This document shows, one piece after another, positions 59,046 through 64,000 of a stretch of DNA of 64,000 bases. The DNA comes from Lachnospiraceae bacterium AC2029 (GTDB lineage Bacteria > Bacillota > Clostridia > Lachnospirales > Lachnospiraceae): assembly GCA_000703065.1 (NCBI GenBank), contig JNLK01000001.1:3795733-3859732 (forward strand), written 5' to 3'. Each line of letters starts with the position of its first letter. The first letter of the stretch is position 1. A model generated the notes under the pieces. The model saw only the letters and a program-made list of their open reading frames with translations, did no database searches and was not told the DNA's origin. Position numbers and translations under genes: made by a program.

Positions 59046-62000
59046 TTACTTTGATTCTTCGTCTTCTTTCCTGCGCTTCTTCAGCACAACAACTGCTATG
59101 ACTCCGGCACATGAAAGAAGCATTGTTGCTGCAAGAGCCCCTATCGGTGTTGAGTCTCCGGTCTGAGGCTTATCCGGTGTCTTAGGCTCATCCGGTTTCG
59201 TAGGCTCGTCCGGTTTCGTAGGCTCGTCCGGTTTTGTAGGCTTATCCGGCTTGTCAGGCTTATCCGGCTCGTCAGGTTCGTCTGATACAGGATTCTCTAC
59301 GAAATTCAATTCATACTCTGCATCATTTCCCACCTTGACTGTGGCCGTACTTCCGCCATTAACAACCTTGCCCGGACCGTTATTGGACTCCAACGCACCT
59401 TCAAGTACCTTTACAGTAAGTGTAACGGTTCCTTCCTTTCCGGCATCTACGTCTTCAAGTGTCCATGTCACTGTTCCGTCAGCCTCAACTCCACCATCGG
59501 ATGCAGATACAAACTCCACATTTTCATCCAACTGATCCTTGATGATTATCGTTGCAGCATCCTTCTTGTAGTTTTTGTAGGAGATTTCATAAGTGATCTC
59601 ATCTCCGACCTTGACCTCGCCAAGAGTACCAATGCCTTCATAAGGTGTAAGTTCCTTCTTTACCGGACCTTCCGGTACAGGATTCTCAACCATATTCAGC
59701 TTGTACTCCTGATCATTACCTACCTTTACGGTGGTGGTGTCTCCACCATTTACTACCTTGCCTGCTCCACCCTTGGACTCCAGCGCTCCTTCCAGTACCT
59801 TTACCGTCAGGGTTACGGTACCCGACTGTCCTGCCGGAACATCCTTCAGTGTCCAGGTTACGGTTCCATTTGCTTCTGCCCCGTTATCGGATGCGCTGAT
59901 AAACTGAACCTTTTCATCCAGCTTGTCGCTGATCACGATATCGGCTGCAGCTGCCTTGTAGTTCTTGTAGTTGATCTCGTAGGTGATCTCGTCTCCTACC
60001 TTTACTGCTCCGAGTGTACCAACACCCTCATACGGAGTGATCTCCTTCTTAAACGGTGTTTCCGGTACAGGATTCTCAACCGTATTCAGTTTGTACTCCT
60101 GATCGTTTCCTACCTGTACGGTGGTGGTGTCTCCACCATTTACTACCTTACCGGTTCCTCCATATGCTTCCATCGCGGTTTCAAGAACCTTCACTGTAAG
60201 TGTTACCTTACCGTCCTTGCCGGCTTCCACATCCTTCAGTGTCCAGTTTACGCTGCGTGTAGCTGCATCGTAGGTTCCGCCATCCGAAGCTTTTACATAC
60301 TCTACATGCGGATCCAGCTGATCCTTAACCTTGACATCTGCTGCTGCCGACTTGTAGTTTCTGTAGCTGATCTCGTAGGTGATCTCGTCTCCTACCTTCA
60401 CTGCACCCAGAACTCCGGTTCCCGGATACGGTGTTACTTCCTGCTTTACCGGAGTCTCCGGTACAGGATTTTCTACTATATCCAGGGTATACTTGGGATC
60501 TGTCCCTACCTGTACAGTGGAGGTTTCTCCGCCATTTACAACCTTACCGGCTCCACCCTTGGATTCCAGCGCTCCTTCAAGCACTTTCACAGTAAGGGTT
60601 ACTGTACCTTCGGTTCCTGCTGCGACAGCCGGAAGGGTCCAGGTTACGGTTCCGCCGCCATTGGTCATCGCATCTGCGTCTGCACAGGTTCCGTTATCGG
60701 AAGCACTGACGAATTCAACCTTCGTATCAAGCTTGTCGCTGATCACGATATCGGCTGCATCTTCCTTGTAGTTCTTGTAGCTGATCTCGTAGGTGATCTC
60801 GTCTCCTACCTTTACTGCACCCAGAACTCCGGTTCCTGCATAAGGCGTGATCTCCTTCTTTGCAGGAATCTTCGGTACCGGATTCTCGACGGTATCAAGT
60901 GTGTATTCCTTATCGTTTCCTACCTGTACACTTGCAGTTGTACCATCATTAACAACCTTACCGGGACCTCCCTTGGATTCCAGTGCGCTCTCAAGAACCT
61001 TAACAGTCAGGGTTACGGTTCCTGTCTTGCCTGCCGGAACATCCTTCAGTGTCCAGTTTACGATGCCGTCTGTTACTGTACCATTATCGGATGCTGTTTC
61101 AAATGCAACATTTTTATCCAGCTTATCCTTGATAATGATATCTGCTGCTTCGTTCTTGTAGTTTTTGTAACTGATCTCATAGGTGATCAGGTCATCCACA
61201 TTGACACCGCCGAGAACACCGTTTCCTGCATAAGGACTCCTTTCCTTCTTGGAAGGATTCTCCGGAACCGGATTCTCAACCGTATTCAGTTTGTACTCCT
61301 GATCATTACCTACCTTTACGGTGGTGGTGTCTCCGCCATTTACTACCTTGCCTGCTCCACCCTTGGACTCCAGCGCTCCTTCCAGTACCTTTACCGTCAG
61401 GGTTACGGTACCCGACTGTCCTGCCGGAACATCCTTCAGTGTCCAGGTTACGGTTCCATTTGCTTCTGCCCCGTTATCGGATGCGCTGATAAACTGAACC
61501 TTTTCATCCAGCTTGTCGCTGATCACGATATCGGCTGCAGCTGCCTTGTAGTTCTTGTAGCTGATCTCGTAGGTGATCTCGTCTCCTACCTTTACTGCAC
61601 CCAGAACTCCGGTTCCCTGGTAAGGTGTTACCTCCTGCTTCACCGGTTCATCCGGCACAGGGTTCTCTACAGTGTTCAGTTTAACCTCGGCATCGTTACC
61701 AACCTTAACGCTCGCGGTATCTCCGCCGTTTACCACCTTGCCTTCACCGCCTTCGGATACAAGTGCACCCTCCAGTACCTTCACAGTTACTGTCACGGTT
61801 CCGGATTCTCCGGCCGGTACGTTTGTGAGGTTCCAGGTGACTACTCCGTTCGCTTCACTTCCCGGACGGGATGCATCTACGAACTCTACGTTTGCATCAA
61901 GAGTATCCTTGATCACTACGTCTGCAGCATCAGCCTTGTAGTTCCTGTAGGAGATCTCGTAGGTAATCTCATCACCAACCTTCACAGGTCCCAGTACTCC

Positions 62001-64000
62001 GGTTCCCTGGTAAGGTGTTACTTCCTGCTTCACAGGTTCATCCGGTACAGGGTTCTCTACAGTATTCAGCTTAACCTCAGCATCGTTACCAACCTTAACG
62101 CTCGCGGTATCTCCGCCGTTCACTACCTTGCCTTCACCGCCTTCGGATACAAGTGCACCCTCCAGTACCTTCACGGTTACTGTTACAGTTCCGGATTTGC
62201 CCGCAGGTACATCGGCAAGCGTCCAGGTTACAACGCGATCATTAACATCATAGGATCCACCACCGGTTACACTGTCGAATGAAACATTAGCATCCAGCTT
62301 ATCCTTGATTACGATTGTTGCCGCATCATTCTTGTAGTTCCTGTAAGCAATCTCGTATGTGATCAGGTCACCAACCTTTACAGGTCCCAGAACTCCGGTT
62401 CCCTGGTAAGGTGTTACCTCCTGCTTCACCGGTTCATCCGGCACAGGGTTCTCTACAGTGTTCAGCTTAACCTCGGCATCGTTACCTACCTTAACGCTCG
62501 CAGTATCTCCGCCGTTTACTACCTTGCCTTCGCCGCCTTCGGATACAAGCGCACCCTCCAGTACCTTCACAGTTACTGTCACGGTTCCGGATTCTCCGGC
62601 CGGTACGTTTGTGAGGTTCCAGGTGACTACTCCGTTCGCTTCACTTCCCGGACGGGATGCATCTACGAACTCTACGTTTGCATCAAGAGTATCCTTGATC
62701 ACTACGTCTGCAGCATCAGCCTTGTAGTTCTTGTAGGAGATCTCATAGGTGATCTCGTCACCAACCTTTACAGGTCCCAGAACTCCGGTTCCCTGGTAAG
62801 GTGTTACTTCCTGCTTCACCGGTTCATCCGGCACAGGGTTCTCTACAGTGTTCAGCTTAACCTCGGCATCGTTACCTACCTTCACGCTCGCGGTATCTCC
62901 GCCGTTTACTACCTTGCCTTCACCGCCTTCGGATACAAGTGCACCCTCCAGTACCTTCACGGTTACTGTTACAGTTCCGGATTTGCCCGCAGGTACATCG
63001 GCAAGCGTCCAGGTTACAACGCGATCATTAACATCATAGGATCCACCACCGGTTACACTGTCGAATGAAACATTAGCATCCAGCTTATCCTTGATTACGA
63101 TTGTTGCCGCATCATTCTTGTAGTTCCTGTAAGCAATCTCGTATGTGATCAGGTCACCAACCTTTACAGGTCCCAGTACTCCGGTTCCCTGGTAAGGTGT
63201 TACCTCCTGCTTCACCGGTTCATCCGGTACAGGGTTCTCTACAGTGTTCAGTTTAACCTCGGCATCGTTACCAACCTTAACGCTCGCGGTATCTCCGCCG
63301 TTTACTACCTTGCCTTCTCCGCCTTCGGATATAAGTGCACCCTCCAGTACCTTCACGGTTACTGTCACGGTTCCGGATTCTCCGGCCGGTACATTAGCGA
63401 GGTTCCATGTTACTACTCCGTTTGCCTCTGTTCCCGGACGGGATGCATCTACGAACTCTACGTTTGCATCAAGTGTATCCTTGATCACTACATCTGCAGC
63501 ATCAGCCTTGTAGTTCTTGTAGGAGATCTCGTAGGTGATCTCATCACCAACCTTTACAGGTCCCAGTACTCCGGTTCCCTGGTAAGGTGTTACTTCCTGC
63601 TTCACAGGTTCATCCGGTACAGGGTTCTCTACAGTGTTCAGTTTAACCTCGGCATCGTTACCAACCTTAACGCTCGCGGTATCTCCGCCGTTCACTACCT
63701 TGCCTTCGCCGCCTTCGGAAACAAGTGCACCCTCCAGTACCTTCACGGTTACTGTTACAGTTCCGGATTCTCCGGCCGGTACGTTTGTGAGGTTCCAGGT
63801 GACTACTCCGTTCGCTTCACTTCCCGGACGGGATGCATCTACGAACTCTACGTTTGCATCAAGAGTATCCTTGATCACTACGTCTGCAGCATCAGCCTTG
63901 TAGTTCTTGTAGGAGATCTCGTAGGTAACCTCATCACCAACCTTTACAGGTCCCAGTACTCCGGTTCCCTGGTAAGGTGTTACCTCCTGCTTCACCGGTT
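59046..64000 (-). CDS. Giant LPXTG-type surface protein with DUF11-like repeats, N-terminus outside window
   Basis: The frame is open from the right edge to the stop at 59046, about 1,650 residues. It consists of twelve ~130-residue repeats, each opening with a KQEVTPYQGTGVLG-like segment, then VGDEITYEISYKNYK, a DKLD strand, VTWTLKDVPAG and GKVVNGGDT, ending NTVENPVP. These resemble DUF11/Ig-like stalk domains of surface adhesins. The C-terminus has a Pro/Lys/Asp/Glu/Thr stalk, a KPQTGD sortase motif, a hydrophobic helix and a KKRRK tail, so the protein is wall-anchored. The ligand-binding head is presumably in the missing N-terminal part. Confidence 0.92.
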   Translation of the reverse strand, partial: PVKQEVTPYQGTGVLGPVKVGDEVTYEISYKNYKADAADVVIKDTLDANVEFVDASRPGSEANGVVTWNLTNVPAGESGTVTVTVKVLEGALVSEGGEGKVVNGGDTASVKVGNDAEVKLNTVENPVPDEPVKQEVTPYQGTGVLGPVKVGDEITYEISYKNYKADAADVVIKDTLDANVEFVDASRPGTEANGVVTWNLANVPAGESGTVTVTVKVLEGALISEGGEGKVVNGGDTASVKVGNDAEVKLNTVENPVPDEPVKQEVTPYQGTGVLGPVKVGDLITYEIAYRNYKNDAATIVIKDKLDANVSFDSVTGGGSYDVNDRVVTWTLADVPAGKSGTVTVTVKVLEGALVSEGGEGKVVNGGDTASVKVGNDAEVKLNTVENPVPDEPVKQEVTPYQGTGVLGPVKVGDEITYEISYKNYKADAADVVIKDTLDANVEFVDASRPGSEANGVVTWNLTNVPAGESGTVTVTVKVLEGALVSEGGEGKVVNGGDTASVKVGNDAEVKLNTVENPVPDEPVKQEVTPYQGTGVLGPVKVGDLITYEIAYRNYKNDAATIVIKDKLDANVSFDSVTGGGSYDVNDRVVTWTLADVPAGKSGTVTVTVKVLEGALVSEGGEGKVVNGGDTASVKVGNDAEVKLNTVENPVPDEPVKQEVTPYQGTGVLGPVKVGDEITYEISYRNYKADAADVVIKDTLDANVEFVDASRPGSEANGVVTWNLTNVPAGESGTVTVTVKVLEGALVSEGGEGKVVNGGDTASVKVGNDAEVKLNTVENPVPDEPVKQEVTPYQGTGVLGAVKVGDEITYEISYKNYKAAAADIVISDKLDEKVQFISASDNGAEANGTVTWTLKDVPAGQSGTVTLTVKVLEGALESKGGAGKVVNGGDTTTVKVGNDQEYKLNTVENPVPENPSKKERSPYAGNGVLGGVNVDDLITYEISYKNYKNEAADIIIKDKLDKNVAFETASDNGTVTDGIVNWTLKDVPAGKTGTVTLTVKVLESALESKGGPGKVVNDGTTASVQVGNDKEYTLDTVENPVPKIPAKKEITPYAGTGVLGAVKVGDEITYEISYKNYKEDAADIVISDKLDTKVEFVSASDNGTCADADAMTNGGGTVTWTLPAVAAGTEGTVTLTVKVLEGALESKGGAGKVVNGGETSTVQVGTDPKYTLDIVENPVPETPVKQEVTPYPGTGVLGAVKVGDEITYEISYRNYKSAAADVKVKDQLDPHVEYVKASDGGTYDAATRSVNWTLKDVEAGKDGKVTLTVKVLETAMEAYGGTGKVVNGGDTTTVQVGNDQEYKLNTVENPVPETPFKKEITPYEGVGTLGAVKVGDEITYEINYKNYKAAAADIVISDKLDEKVQFISASDNGAEANGTVTWTLKDVPAGQSGTVTLTVKVLEGALESKGGAGKVVNGGDTTTVKVGNDQEYKLNMVENPVPEGPVKKELTPYEGIGTLGEVKVGDEITYEISYKNYKKDAATIIIKDQLDENVEFVSASDGGVEADGTVTWTLEDVDAGKEGTVTLTVKVLEGALESNNGPGKVVNGGSTATVKVGNDAEYELNFVENPVSDEPDEPDKPDKPDKPTKPDEPTKPDEPTKPDEPKTPDKPQTGDSTPIGALAATMLLSCAGVIAVVVLKKRRKEDEESK
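59290..64000 (-). repeat. Twelve tandem ~390-bp coding repeats
   Basis: Units of about 390-396 bp fall into classes. The six nearest the right edge alternate between an ADAADVV type (390 bp) and a shorter-loop NDAATIV type (396 bp), giving a 786-bp higher-order period with near-identical DNA. The six nearer the stop are more diverged. However, the unit at about 59700-59990 is almost identical to that at about 61290-61580, four units apart. Confidence 0.88.

Noticed and set aside
60306..62282. 658-codon plus-strand open frame inside the surface-protein repeats
   Set aside because: It is a by-product of repeated coding DNA on the minus strand. Its translation is itself repetitive and has no start signals.

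Overview
This window is ordinary, gene-dense chromosome from a Gram-positive anaerobe of the class Clostridia. A Lachnospiraceae-type gut commensal is my best guess. The basis is a KPQTGD sortase-type anchor, choline-binding-like cell-wall repeats, a LytTR/GHKL pair, a biotin-dependent Na+ decarboxylase pump, a cytosolic formate dehydrogenase with folate C1 genes, a GH94 phosphorylase and an ISLre2-family element. Almost all genes lie on the minus strand. The plus-strand genes are xpt and the two-component pair. I saw no rRNA, tRNA, CRISPR array or prophage.

Layout from left to right. 0-4 kb holds the start of a secreted S8 protease, a DUF1294-metallophosphoesterase fusion, a membrane SpoIIE/RsbU-type phosphatase and a small flavin-binding protein. 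xpt follows on the plus strand with its own promoter. 5-8.6 kb holds a clostripain-family lipoprotein protease, a membrane protein and a small lipoprotein. These face a LytTR response regulator and GHKL kinase across a 260-bp intergenic region that contains three phased direct repeats.

11-27 kb is one long codirectional run. It begins with a formate dehydrogenase (catalytic subunit plus a NuoF-tail/GltD-like flavoprotein). It continues with MoeA, a MobA-MobB fusion, a second MoeA-like protein, MoaC, ModABC, MoaA, a MOSC-MogA fusion, a Memo-AMMECR1 fusion and a UPF0340 protein. It reads as a molybdenum (or tungsten) supraoperon supplying cofactor to the formate dehydrogenase. MoaD, MoaE, MoeB and FdhD are not in it. 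An ISLre2-family element with a 9-bp target duplication sits just upstream of its promoter, separating it from an iron-sulfur aldo/keto reductase.

30-35 kb holds a WYL regulator, a cell-wall-binding protein, a diguanylate cyclase and a YhiN-type flavoprotein. 35.7-41.5 kb is a five-gene Na+-pump operon with two different carboxyltransferases, a biotin carrier, a membrane beta subunit and an unusual lipoprotein-like gamma subunit. Its 3' end carries a tandem 114-bp hairpin array. 41.6-54 kb is housekeeping: pgsA, rimO, folD, fhs, ftsK/spoIIIE, a GH94 phosphorylase and pnp. folD and fhs link formate from or to the dehydrogenase with the tetrahydrofolate C1 pool.

54-59 kb has two secreted cell-wall-binding repeat proteins and an AroE-AroK fusion lying between rpsO and pnp. 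The right edge (59-64 kb) is the C-terminal part of a very large surface protein: twelve ~130-residue repeats, a Pro/Lys/Asp-rich stalk and a sortase signal. Its N-terminus lies beyond the window.
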